Positions 35,846-47,481 of a DNA stretch of 64,000 bases are shown here, piece after piece; positions within the stretch are counted from its first letter, which is position 1, and every line of letters starts with the position of its first letter. The notes under the pieces were generated by a model, which ran no database searches, was not told where the DNA came from, and saw nothing but the letters and a program-made list of their open reading frames with translations. This DNA is from Capsicum annuum. Lineage: Eukaryota > Streptophyta > Magnoliopsida > Solanales > Solanaceae. Position numbers and translations under genes: made by a program. Location of the stretch: contig NC_061121.1 of NCBI RefSeq assembly GCF_002878395.1, positions 45,895,402-45,959,401 of the forward strand. Direction: 5' to 3'.

Positions 35846-37063
35846 TTCTATGCCCAAATTACAACTCTCGTTAGAAAGTGTAAACGGTCGCTGTCAAATA
35901 TAGAACCCAACTGGGTTAGGTGTCGAATCCCACAGGGAATACTGTAATCATTAAGTATTGCGATTGTTATTAGACTATTGATCGAAGGTTCCAAAGTAAA
36001 GGGGGGTTTCGGTTTAAGTATGCAGTAATATTATCAGTGTAACAGTAAAACAATATGTGTAGTAATATTTGACTATGGAGAAAGACAAGTTAGGGTTATT
36101 TCCACCTTGTAGTTTTCAATATTTTCTAACTATGGGTATTTAGAACTCATACATGCATGCACTAATAGAGAAACACATTTAAATCCATAATTCGAGTGTT
36201 TCTCAACCAACAAGGATTAATTCACTCTAGTTCTCTCAAACCAAAAGTGTTATCTATGCTCATGCGAGATCTCCAAGTTGTTAATCCTATTAAGACATTA
36301 ACGTATAAAATAGGGATTGAAAACCCTATTCTCTTGTCACTACTCTCTTTTCCAAACATTAACTTTTCTATCGAACAAGTTATGTTTTGATGGCATATTC
36401 CCTATGTTTGCAACCACGAGAATTCAATCATAATGAAGAGAGTATGATACAAGTGCATCAACACATAATGAATTCAAAAACCCAAAGAAATAGATAGTAT
36501 ACTACAAGGTTTCCATAACCCTAACAAATAAGTTTAGCTACTCATGACAAAATGAAAATCACCATAAAAATATTCATCATACCCCAGTCTAGAAGATGAT
36601 CTTCGTTCCACAAAATAAAGAAATCAAGAGGAGAAAAACGTTTCCCTCTATCACCCTCAGCTAAGCCGCCTCTTCTTTATTCCCTTTTTTATTCAAAAAT
36701 AATACAGAATAATGAATAATCCTTAAAAATTCAGCAACAAGTATTTTAATAGTCTTCTCTCTCATTATTCCTTCTAAGTCCTCAAACTTATTATAAATGG
36801 CAAATTGAACCGAGACAAAATTCCCAAGCATCACATTTGGTCCAGCAACTGCTTTTCCTCTTGTGTGATTTGTCCTCCACAATCCTTAGTCACAAAATGT
36901 CTCTATCTACCTCATTAGCACCTGAAAATCATGCTAATCACATAGGTTAGCTCACTTACATCAAAGTAGAGTAAAAACATAAGAATTAGGCACTTTGTTC
37001 TCAAAACTTGGCTAAAATTTGGGTAATTTGTGGTGCTTAGATGTATAAATACGCCTAAGATCA
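35846..37063 (-). mobile_element. 3' LTR of the minus-strand Athila
   Basis: 1218 bp, matching 47482-48698 with a few percent difference by eye. The terminal bases at 35846 are changed (TTCTATG where the other copy has TGATACA). On the plus strand the polypurine tract lies to its right, which shows that the element runs on the minus strand and this is its 3' LTR. The six bases 35840-35845 (AAAATT) equal the bases before the other LTR next to the primer site (47476-47481). Confidence 0.9.
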
Positions 37064-37078
37064 CCACCCCACACTTAA
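37064..37078 (-). promoter_or_regulatory. Polypurine tract of the minus-strand Athila
   Basis: The minus strand reads TTTAAGTGTGGGGTGG directly before the LTR start TGATCTTAGG. The same motif recurs at 38613-38628 and 39967-39981. Confidence 0.85.
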
Positions 37079-37759
37079 AGCTTTGTCCGTCCTCAAATAG
37101 TTTATCTACTTATGAATACTACCCAAGTCTTAACACTCACAGAGGAAAAGCAAGATGTTCAAATAGACTTACACAACAATTATGAACAAGAAGTAGATTC
37201 ATGGATCATTACTAGAGACAACCTATCCTCAAGAATAGACTCATTAAGTTGGCAAATTCATATATACCGTTTAGGCAAAGAAATCACATAAAGTTACCCA
37301 ACATCCATCAACCATATTCCCTCATGACAAGGAAATTACCCATGATCACTCACAATCTTGCAATTTCTAATAATATAGGTATAAAAACTAAGTTGCACTT
37401 ACTCTCACAAAGAATTCTCAAATTACAACTGATGACCATATGCTTACCTTTAGTGTAATGCTCCACTAATATCATAATGTTAAGATTAGGATCAAATAGG
37501 TCTTTTACGGGTTGTAGTGCAGGCTAAAGGAATGGGTAGGACTACTATGACCAGAAATAGTAACTATCTTTCCTAAGCGCTTTAATACACTATATTATGC
37601 AACTAATAACAACTTCTAACAACCCATTTACCCACTTTCATTTACCCAATCTTTTGTTTTCAACCCATTTTATTAAACTTAATTGATACACTATGATGGG
37701 AGCATACAACTCTTCTTACATTGCATCAATTTTACATTATGCACCCCTATGATAGTCAC

Positions 37760-37790
37760 CCTCAACTTAAACTATTTGCTTTAGTTGAGG
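37760..37790 (-). other. Conserved 3' UTR hairpin, AT version
   Basis: CCTCAACTTAAA pairs with TTTAGTTGAGG with one bulged T. It has the same place and same 31-nt length as the hairpin at 22455-22485, but with different paired bases at the top of the stem. Confidence 0.75.
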
Positions 37791-38612
37791 TGCATAATAT
37801 CCAAGAAGGACCAGGGTCAATACAGGTTTATTTAACACGTTCAGGCTGAAATTTGGACTTTTTTGACAATCTACTCCCAACCATACCAATTTCACATGCC
37901 AATAACTAGACTTTGGAGAATCAATTTCACCTCTCACACTCCTAACTCACATTTATTTTAAATTAAAGCGCTTAGGATTTTTTTTATTTTTTTTTGGATC
38001 AAATTACGGGCTATTTAAAAAAAATGGGTTAGGCTACATATGAGGCTACCAAAGAACAAGCTAAAGGCTCAACGGGGCTAGCTAAGATAATGTACAAGGG
38101 TAGGTAAAAAAAACAATGAACAATGGCTGTGAAAGAAATGCCTAAATCATCTCCTAAACTCACAATCTTTATTTCTCTTTACACACACCCTAGGAAAGTT
38201 CTAGCATCGGTTGCAACAAGGAATATACAATAGTCTTACACACTCATGGCACATAGTCAACTTAATTAGGAGCATTATATATTCTCGACCTAACAAGGAA
38301 ATGAATTCAACTAAAGCCAACAATCACAGCAAGAGTCACAACTAGAGCCTAGGTGTTTCAAAAGTAAAGACCCATTGCACACTCATGTTATAATGCCATG
38401 TGGTCCACAAGAACAATCTCATGCAACATATGACTAATTTTCTCTTAAGATAGTCGTCATCCATCCATCATTGAGAAAATTACTTAATTATGTCTAAAAG
38501 AAAACAAACTAATCACACAGAAACAAAGTAAACTCACTATCTTACCCAAAATAAAATAAATGCACCAAAAAGAAGGCAAGACACTAAGCATTCAGGAAGC
38601 ACTTCTAGCCAA

Positions 38613-38628
38613 CCACCCCACACTTAAA
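38613..38628 (-). promoter_or_regulatory. Second polypurine-tract-like motif
   Basis: The minus strand reads TTTAAGTGTGGGGTGG, the same as the functional tract at 37064-37078. It lies about 50 bp after the end of the third ORF. Confidence 0.6.
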
Positions 38629-38674
38629 GGAGAACACTGCCCCTAGTGCAAATACATAAACAAGAAAAACCTAG

Positions 38675-39888
38675 CTAGAAGGACTCTTCGTCCACATCTG
38701 GGGTCATTCTCCCTATATCAGAATCATCATCAGAGTCTTCATTACTAGAGTCGTCCTCCATATCAGAGTCTACCAGTCGGCGATCTTTATCTGTTGGTAC
38801 GTCATCATCCAAAGGCTCCTCAAAATTTATTCCCACTCCACACATAGTTTGAGCATGAATATTAAGTGGATAGTCATAATCCAACTGTCGAAGCTCTTCA
38901 TCAGTAGGCACACGACCTCCACTCATCATAGTAAACCTTGTCATGCCATAAAAATGGGAAAAAAAACTCTCATCTCGAGTGTGTCATTCAGCAATGGTAA
39001 GATGAATGCTTTGTCTGGTTTCTAGATCTTTCACTTTCGTAACATCTACCTTATTTGGGTTTTGAGGAAACTTATGGTCCGCTGGCTCATCCTTAATGCG
39101 TTCTTTCATTAGAATGACAGTCAGCAAGCTTCCAAAACTAAAGTATATCCTTTTGTGCAACCTTGATTTGCGCATTGAAGTGCGTATAACTACAGCAATA
39201 TTGATAGGAACATTAGTCATCAACGCATATACCAGGCATACCCGATCACGCAAGACCTTGCTGAACTGCTTCCCTGGAATCAAGCTCGCGTTGACTATCC
39301 TTAGCCATATGCGAGCTTCTTTGTTCAAAAAAGTTTATGGAAAGGTATTGTGAAGACCATTATCCTTGTGACGAATCCACCTAGCCACCTTGATCCACAC
39401 ACAGTATGTGTGATGGATCTATATGGAGGTTTACTGTAGAGTTCCCTTAGTCTCAAGTGATCCATATTCAGAGTGCCCAAGAAAGAGTTGAAAAAATTGG
39501 ATGTCAGCTGTAAGACTTGCCCTTGAATCTTCACTTCGTTCCCACTAGTTTTTGGCAACCAATTGGCATAAAACTCTCAAGTCCAATGTAGATTGCACTC
39601 ACCCATGTCTTAGAAGATGAAATCAAGTTTCAGTTCCATTATCCTAGCCAGAACACGAGGACAGTGCCTCGCCAAGCTTTCCTTCTGAATCAGCTCCACT
39701 TGCACATATCTATTTACCTTATTGTTCTAGTACCATTCCTGACCATCCTCCTCTAACATCTATTTGATACCAGAAGTACGTCTAGGCACTTGAAGAGAGG
39801 AGAAAGCAGATTTGTCCTGTCTTGCTCTTTTTTGGCCTTTCTGGGTTGTGGATGTTTTTTCTTTGCCCTGGTTTCCTTTGGGATCCAT
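38675..39888 (-). pseudogene. Athila third ORF (plant transposon protein domain), one main frameshift
   Basis: A start codon at 39888 opens MDPKGNQGKEKTS, a lysine-rich basic N-terminus. The frame continues through 39325-39558. After a frameshift near 39330 it runs through 38984-39328, with LIPGKQFSKVLRDRVCLVYA and 'MRKSRLHKRIYFSFGSLLT', then an acidic serine/aspartate-rich tail (38675-38944). The central part is the Transposase_32-type 'putative plant transposon protein' domain. The ORF lies downstream of pol at the envelope-like position of Athila and is bracketed by two polypurine-like motifs. No signal peptide or membrane segment is evident, which argues against a true envelope protein here. 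In-frame stops near 39770, 39720 and 38980. Confidence 0.75.
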
Positions 39889-39966
39889 ATCACCTGGATG
39901 CATCATAAATTCATGTTAGGTACACATAACATTACTTAGTACAATTAAGGAAATAATGGCGTTATG

Positions 39967-39981
39967 ACCACCCCACACTTA
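39967..39981 (-). promoter_or_regulatory. Third polypurine-tract-like motif
   Basis: The minus strand reads TTAAGTGTGGGGTGG about 80 bp upstream of the third-ORF start codon. Confidence 0.6.
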
Positions 39982-40845
39982 ATTTGTTAGCATAACTCAA
40001 TTAAGTGGTGGGGTCAGGTACTCAGACTTCGCCAACATAAACACATGGCTGTGAGCAAACATTCTTAATTCATTTGCAACTCACACAATGGCTGTATTTT
40101 TCTTTTGCAATTCACACTCTTATGCTATCAATCATCACAGCCTACATAACACAGAATAACAACTCACTTGTCATATAGCCTAACCCAAATTCTTCACTCA
40201 TTCAATAATAATTCAAGACATCGCAGTACTAAAACATCATCACATTCTGATACTATCATCAACATTATGATCAACAAACTAAGTCATGAAGCAACCATTA
40301 TACAACTACCATCGTAGTTATAAGTAGTTCACTCACACCTACAAGGTCTAATTACTACACAAAAGTTCTTGAAAACTTCAACATGTCAATACTCATAATA
40401 CATCATGATTCCTATTAACCCACCAACATCATATTCACAGGTTAAGTGACAATTCACAACAATGATGGCTTCTATGATGATATTGCCTATTTTCCCAACA
40501 TTTTCAGAATCAATTTAACAAAACTATGATTGAGTTTTACCAATAATAAAAAAAGCTTTGTTTTTCACCAATAATTTCACATACAACAATTCAACACCCC
40601 ATTAAAATTACAAAACAAAAGGATTAAGAGAGAAACTTACCTTAACAATAGAGGGTTTGAAGTTTTGAAGGGGGCATCGCTGAGATGATAAAGCACAACG
40701 GAGAGTTTTAAAGTTTCTAGGGAGAATTTAGGGTGAAAGGCAGAAAGGTGAGGCAATTAGGGCATGGACCTTTATTTAAAGGTTGGATACCGGGTCGGGT
40801 TAAGCCAATTAGAAGTCGGGTTTTAGTATTATTTGGACTAAGTGT

Positions 40846-41180
40846 ACGACGCACATCTTATCACACATCTTAAAGTGTGCATCGCATACGTTGTCGTACA
40901 GTTGGGACAGTGAGCCTATGCGGAGAAGTGGGCGACACACTACCTATTGTAGACATCAAGGTATGTGTCGCATAAGGTATCGCAGAATTAAGGAATTGGG
41001 CATGTACGGCTAGGTATGCGATGCATATATTATCGCATATGTTAAAGTGTGCGACGTATAAGTTATCGCACACATCAAGGTGTGTGGCGCATTGTGCATC
41101 GCATAGTTGGTCCAGTGAAATGTGCAATGGGATATGCAGCGCACTCTTGGTCGCACACATGAAAGTATGTGATGTACACA
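40846..41180. repeat. Degenerate CpG-rich tandem repeat in Athila
   Basis: Five to six irregular units carry words such as ATCAAGGTGTGTGGCGCAT, TTAAAGTGTGCGACGTAT and TATCGCACACAT. Each half-unit contains a short inverted repeat (GTGTGCGA / TCGCACAC), so the array can fold. Its base composition is far richer in CG than the rest of the element. Confidence 0.75.
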
Positions 41181-41579
41181 TGCCCTCATTTTTCCTAGTA
41201 TGGAGCAATGCACCTATGCTAAATGCTAAATAATGCCCTTACCAAGATTCAAGTAAAATTGAGTGCCACACCCAATAGTACACTTAAAATCCTACATTAT
41301 GCACAACATTTTTCATATGAGGCAGTGGGAAAATCACAAAATAGGTTGCACCGCAAAACTTTTAGGATCGGATTAACATAATTTGAGTCACAACTCTAGC
41401 ATGAATCATGACTCGAGCTTTAACATTTGACCATTCCAACTTACCAAAAATGCTCCCTTTACTTGTACACTTACCACCTTTGATATGGCTTACTTTCAAA
41501 CTGAGTTCAAAGTTTACCACCTCTCGAGTGCTTCAAATTCACCTACACTTAATAAAACACAATTAAATATGATTAGAAG

Positions 41580-41597
41580 GGTGGGATGCCTCCCACC
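41580..41597 (-). other. Small hairpin, loop TGCC
   Basis: GGTGGGA and TCCCACC pair (7 bp) around TGCC. It lies just downstream (in sense) of pol. Confidence 0.7.
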
Positions 41598-41673
41598 AAG
41601 CATCGTAGTTTCGGTCGTGGCTCAACTCATATTTTTGAATTTTTATTTACCATAAACAAAAGCAAAGTAAAAT

Positions 41674-41691
41674 CATGGGTTGCCTCCCATG
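41674..41691 (-). other. Small hairpin, loop TTGCCT
   Basis: CATGGG and CCCATG pair (6 bp). It shares the GGGNTGCCTCCC core with the hairpin at 41580-41597, about 94 bp away. Confidence 0.7.
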
Positions 41692-41737
41692 TAGCGCTTG
41701 ATTTACTGTCACGGCACGACTTAGCTATCTCGATTAC

Positions 41738-44700
41738 TCAGACTTCATCGAGATATATGGTGGCTATACACTTTATCAAGTTTGTTGGCCTAATATATAG
41801 CTTCACCATTTGTCCGTTTACCTTGAAGACACTTCCATCTGCGTTTTCTAGCTCCACTACTCCAGATGAGTAGACTTGGCTAATTTTGAATGGACCAGAC
41901 CATTTAGACTTCAACTTACCTGGAAATAGCTTCAGTTTAGAGTTGAAGAGGAGTACCAAATCGCCATTTAGAAAATTTTGTTACACAATCCTTCGATCAT
42001 GGTACTTTTTCATCCTTTCCTTGTAAAACTCTACCCTTTCATACGCATTGAGACAGAATTCATCCATCTCATTCAGTTGTCCCAATCTCAGCTTTGCTGC
42101 CTCATCCCAGTCCGAGTTTAGCCTTCTGAGTGCCCATAATGCTCTTTGCTCTAATTCAATTGGCAAGTGACATGCCTTTCCATACACAAGTTGGTACAAA
42201 AACATGCCAATAGGCATTTTAAAAACTGTTCTGTATGCCCAAAGAGCACCATCTAGCTTTCATGACAAGTCTTGTCTATTGGTATTCACGATTTTAGCAA
42301 GGACGGCTTTGATTTCTCTATTTGAAACCACCACTTGCCCACTAGTTTATGGGTGGTATGGAGTTGCCACCTTATGATGCTTGACACAGTATTTTGCTAA
42401 AGAAGCCTTGAAAACTTTATTGCAGAAATAGGATCCCCCATCACTTATGATTTTTCTTGGTACCCCAAAATGGGAGAATATGTTTTTCTTCAGAAATGCT
42501 ACAACTTTTTTTCCTTCATTGTCAGCTGAAGCAACAGCTTCTACCCATTTAGAGACATAGTCCACAGCTACTAGGATGTATTTTAGCCTATATGAGCTTA
42601 CAAATGGGCCCATAAAGATGATGCCCCATACATCAGACAACTCTACTTCCATTATTTTAGACATCGGCATCTCATGGCGTTTGGAGATTGATCCTTGCCT
42701 CTGACATTGAACACATCTATGAACAAACTCATATGTATCTGTGAATAGTGTAGGCCAATAGTAGCCACTCTGTAATACTTTTTGAGCAGTACAGTTACCC
42801 ACATGATAACCACCAACAGGTGAAGCATGGCATGCTTCCAAAATACTCAGCACTTCTACTTCTGGAACAGCATCTAATAATACCATCTACACATCACCGA
42901 AAAAGATAGGGATCATCCCAAAAATAATCGATCACATCATGAAGGAACTTTTTCCTTTGGTGAAAGGAAAGATTATTCGAAATTACCTCACTTACCACAT
43001 AGTTTGCGAAGTCAGCATACCAAGGTATCTGGTCGAGCTTTGCAGCTAATATCTTCTCATCCGGAAAGGAATCATCAATATCTAACTTGTCCTTGATTGC
43101 TTGTTCGTATTCAAGTCTGGATAAGTGATCTACCACCTAATTTTCATATCCCTTACGATCCTTAACCTCAAAGTCAAATTCTTGAAGCAATAATGCCCAC
43201 CGAATCAATCTCGGCTTTGCATCTTTCTTCCCCATTAAATACCTTAGATTTGTATGATCCGTGTGGACCACCACCATGGTCCCTAGCAAATACGCTTTGA
43301 ATTTCTCAAAAGTATAGACTACAGCCAGGAGCACCTATTTGGTGATAGTGTAGTTTTTTTGAGCTCTATTTAGAGCCTTGCTGGCAGAATAGATTGGATG
43401 AAACAATTTATCCTTCTTTTGCCCCAACACAGCTCCAAGCACCACCCCGCTAGCATCATACATCAGTTCAAACGGCTTCATCATGTTAGGAGTAATAATA
43501 ACTGAAGCCTCTACTAATTTCAGCTTAATGCATTTGAACACCTGTCTGTAGTTATCATCAAAAGAGAACTTGGCCTCCTTTTCAAGAAGTTTGCATAATG
43601 GGTTTGCAACCTTCGAGAAATCTTTTATAAATCTGCGATAGAATCCTTCATGGCCAAGAAAGCTACGCACCCCTTTTATTGAGATAGGGGGAGGTAGTTT
43701 CTCAATGACCTCAACCTTGGTCCTATCTACCTCAATACCTTTCGCAAAAATTTTATGATCGAGAACAATGCCTTCCTTCACCATGAAGTAGCATTTTTTC
43801 TGGTTAAGGACCAGATTAAACTCTTCACACCGCTGTAATTCTTTACTTAGATTCAGCAAGCAAAAATCAAAAGAATCTCCAACAACTGAGAAGTCATCCA
43901 TGAACACCTCCAAGGTGTCCTCAACCATATCAGAGAAGATCGATATCATGCACCTCTTGAAAGTGGTTGGTGCATTGCACAAACCAAAGGCCATACTTTT
44001 AAAAGAAAATATGCCATATGGGCACGTGAATGTCGTCTTCTCCTGATCTTTAGGAGAACTGGAGATCTGGTTATACCCAGAATAACCATCCAAGAAGCAG
44101 TACCAACCCCTTCCTGCCAATCGATCAAGCATCTAATCCATGAATGGTATTGGAAAGTGATTTTTTAGTGTCCATGAGGTGAGCTTTAGGTAATCCATAC
44201 ACACCCTCCAACCAGTAACAGGCCTAAGTGGGATCAATTCATTCTTCTCATTGGCTACTACTGTCATGCCACCTTTCTTAGATACGCACTGTACAGGACT
44301 CTCCCACTTACTGTCAAATATCGAATACACCACCCCTGCATCTAAATACTTGATGATTTCTTTATTCATCACCTCTTGCATAGGTGGGTTCAGGCAATGC
44401 TGATGCTTAATAGTAGGCACACAATCTTCCTCTAGCTGAATCTTGTGCATACATATACCAGGAGGGATACCAATGATATCTGTAATAGTCTAACTAATAG
44501 CTCTCTTATACCTCTTAAGAACAGAGATAAGAGCTTCCACCTGTTGTTCACCCAGATCAGCAGCAATAATAACCAGTAGCGTATTTCCACTGCCCAAGAA
44601 CACATACCTCAAATGACTAGGTAACTCTTTCAATTCTAACACCGGTGGCTCTTCAATGGATGGCTTCGCCAGTGGTGAAAGTCAATTCTTAAGGTAAAGA

Positions 44701-45464
44701 TCAAGATTATTAGGGGCATAAAAATACGACCCCATTCTTTTCAACACACAGACAGTTTCTTCATACTCTTCAATATCCTCACGATCAAAGTTCATAAGCA
44801 CTGCAGCTAACGGCTCAACAGAAAGCCGCTCTTCTATTGGTACTTCCTGCTCGTCCTCATAATATACATCAACTATGGAGAACAAGCTCATTTCTGTATG
44901 TTTCTTCATTGATTTGCACACATCAAAATGCACTACTTCATCATTCATCCTGAATAAAAGCTCATTAGCCCGCAAATCAATCAACACGCTTCTGGTTGCG
45001 AGAAAAGGTCGACCCAAGATTATGGGCACCTCAAAATCCACCTCACAATCCAGAATTATGAAATCCTCAAGAAATATGAAGGTTTTTACCTTCACCAACA
45101 CGTCATACAAAATACCATCAGGTCATTTTACCGACCTATCAGCCATCATAAGTCTCATGTTGGTGTGTATGGGGTCTCCCAATCCCAACTTTTTATAAAC
45201 GATTAGCGGCATTAGATTAATGCTATCCCCCAGATCACATAAGGCCTTAGCAAAATCAAAGGACCCAACCATGTAAGGAATAGTGAAAGCCCCCGGATCT
45301 TCCTTCTTCTGCACTAAGGACCTTGTGGCAATGGCACTATAATGATGGAGATTATCCACCGGTTCATAGTTTACTGCTCTTTTCTTTGTCAAAAGGTCCT
45401 TCATGAATTTGGCATACCCTGGCATTTGTTTCAATACCTCAACCAAAGGCATATTTACCGACAA
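41738..45464 (-). pseudogene. Athila pol: protease, RT, RNase H, integrase
   Basis: From 45464 down to 42894 one frame holds, interrupted only by single stops; one frameshift near 42890 leads into integrase, which is then open to 41738 apart from two stops. Protease: 'VPIILGRPFLATRSVLIDL' (about 45010-45040). Reverse transcriptase: 44450-43600 with WRVCMDYLKLTSW, FLDGYSGYNQI and catalytic VFMDDFSVVG. RNase H: 43500-43140 ('[13 protein letters not shown]'). Integrase: H-H-C-C zinc part 42830-42700, catalytic core 42640-42350, then GPF-type C-terminus at 41738-41959 (KLKSKWSGPFKI). Several stops are TAG where the family has CAG, as expected from C-to-T decay. Best preserved coding region in the window, but not functional as it stands. 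Confidence 0.9.
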
Positions 45465-45610
45465 CTACTTCAATATGGCTATGAATTTGCTAAACTTTGT
45501 GTCCTCAGCCTTCTTCTGCAATCTCTGAGGAAAGGGAGGTAGTGGTTTTGGGAGAGTTTTTGCACTACTTTATTTTCCTTGTTTTTATCTTTTTGAAACT
45601 CATCAGACTG

Positions 45611-47350
45611 TTAACAGTTGGATGTAGCATCTTGAATAATCTCATCAGGTTTTTCAGCCTCTACTGGATGATTAGCATCTGCTTTGTTAATATTCTCTGC
45701 CACACTGTCAACCACAGGCTTACCCATAGATGGGTTTGCCAACACCTTACCACTCCTGGTGGTAATTGCCATACATAAACCATCCTTTCTTGGATTTTGC
45801 ACTCTGTCACTTAGTAGAGTGCCAGCCTTTCATTAATTAAATGTCGCAGACAGTTGACTCATTTTCTACTCCAACTACTTTATCGAAGTAGAATGCGAAT
45901 CAACCAATTGATTCATCGAAGACAAATTATTTTTTACCTTAGCTACTCCCATATTGGTTACCTCTACTCCCTTCAACAGTTTAGCCATCATGTCCTCCAT
46001 GGACATCTTTCTAGAGTTAGATGCAGCAGCTTCATGATTCCCAGGAGGAATATATAAACCACTCTTATCATTTTTGTTCTTCTAATTTTCTTAATCTCGA
46101 TCCTTATATCCAGATTTATCATAATAGCTCCGACCTTAGTTTCCTTGGCCACTGCCTCAGAAACCCCCCTGATTGTTCAAGAAATTTGCTTTCTCCTCAG
46201 AATTGGAGTCAGCCCTTCCCTGCGATGCAATAGCTTTAACCCTATTTGTCTTTCCATATAATAGATGCTTAGTGAGAAGGTCCATCTGTATCTTCATATG
46301 AGCCATATCTTGGTCCTGTTCTTCTTTCCTTCGCCTCTGTTCTGCAGTCATACCAACGGATATAGTAGAGCTTGCTACATCAGAATCCCTGGTATGCCAA
46401 GCTGTACTCTGTTTTCTTATCCGATCAAGAATCTCAGGAGCTTCAATAAAAGTGAGGTCCATGAATGATAGACCCGCAGCATTATTTACTAATGGCTTGG
46501 TAACCGAATTAAAGGCCCGATATAATACCTCTTTTAGGTGGAGGTTGGTCATCTGATGATTAGGACACTGATTCAGCTTCTTCTTGAATCTTTCCCAAGT
46601 TTCATGGAGGGCTTCAGTTAGAACCTGTCTAAAAGTAGTAATTTTATCTCTTAACTGTGCCCTCTTGGACGACAAAAAGAACCTTTCTAAGAAAGCATCT
46701 TTCAGTTGCCTCCAATTTCTAATAGGATTGGGGGTTATCCCATTCAACCATAAAGTTGCCTCTCCAGAAATAGACAACAGGAGAAGTCACAGCCGAATAG
46801 CATTTTTCCCAACTCCCAAATTGTCAAACGACTTGCATATTGAGATGAAGTTGATCAAATGCATTTTCAGGTCATCACCCGCAAGTCCATCAAATAGTCC
46901 CTTAAGATGCAATAACTAGATCATAGTAATCATAATATTAAACTTGGCTCTAGATGCTAAGGGCGAAGGAATAATAGCCCCTATGGTACCAGCCCCATCC
47001 AACTCATCATCATCATCATCAAGAGCAAACTGAACAACTCAACGTTTGGGTCTTATTCTAGGCTAGCAATTTATATTGAAATTCCTGTTCATTGGTGAAA
47101 CTACATCATTTGCACGCCTTGGATTTAGTAACTCATCATCGCCTAGGTCTTCATCATCTGGGTTTACCTCCCGACCAGCATTATATGTATTCTGCTAGTT
47201 TACTTGAGCAGCTGCTAAGGCATCTAATCTAGCCTGCTCCTGCTGAGAAACTACCCTTTTTGGGTCCCGTTGACCATTCACTCTGCCAATGAGATGTGGT
47301 TCGGGATTAATAGGTACTAATGGTTGACCCAATCTTCGCGTACTTGGCAT
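45611..47350 (-). pseudogene. Athila gag
   Basis: The start codon at 47350 opens MPSTRRLGQPLVPINPEPHL, about 110 bp after the primer site. The frame stays in phase to 45611 with a handful of stops; the largest open part is 46157-46777 (206 residues) with the capsid core ISGEATLWLNGITPNPIRNW and LKEVLYRAF. An aspartate-rich 'DDDDELDGAG' segment lies near 46990. Gag forms the particle. A frameshift between 45611 and 45464 separates it from pol. Confidence 0.85.
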
Positions 47351-47459
47351 GCAAGACACTCAACCTGGACAAGACAAAAACAACAAATAAAAAGTAAAAT
47401 TTGGGAAACTTTGACCAAAGGATCAATTAAAAAACACAAACTTAATTGACAACCATATT

Positions 47460-47476
47460 CCCCGACAACAGCGCCA
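47460..47476 (-). promoter_or_regulatory. Primer-binding site of Athila (tRNA-Asp type)
   Basis: The minus strand reads TGGCGCTGTTGTCGGGG. It is close to TGGCGCCGTTGCCGGGG, the complement of the 3' end of plant tRNA-Asp used by Athila elements, with C-to-T-type changes. It is separated from the LTR end (CA) by exactly AATTT (47477-47481 on plus: AAATT). Confidence 0.85.
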
Positions 47477-47481
47477 AAATT

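Larger units (their letters stand above)
37079..38674 (-). other. Athila 3' untranslated region
   Basis: No coding frame of note. It contains the conserved hairpin at 37760-37790 and a second copy of the polypurine motif at 38613-38628. It is homologous in the sense direction to 21736-23286. Confidence 0.75.
39889..41737 (-). other. Pol to third-ORF spacer of Athila
   Basis: No gene. It contains a polypurine-like motif (39967-39981), an AT-rich part, a CpG-containing tandem repeat (40846-41180) and two small hairpins (41580-41597, 41674-41691). The open frames seen in the repeat on both strands are by-products of the repeat. Confidence 0.7.

Noticed and set aside
39096..39353. 85-residue plus-strand frame
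   Set aside because: Antisense shadow of the Athila third ORF.
38675..39888. Athila third ORF as a true envelope gene
   Set aside because: No signal peptide, transmembrane segment or cleavage site seen; the central domain is the plant transposon protein type.
40870..41208. 112-residue minus-strand open frame, histidine- and cysteine-rich
   Set aside because: It is a read-through of the degenerate tandem repeat, with the opposite strand open as well; no domain and no conservation expected.
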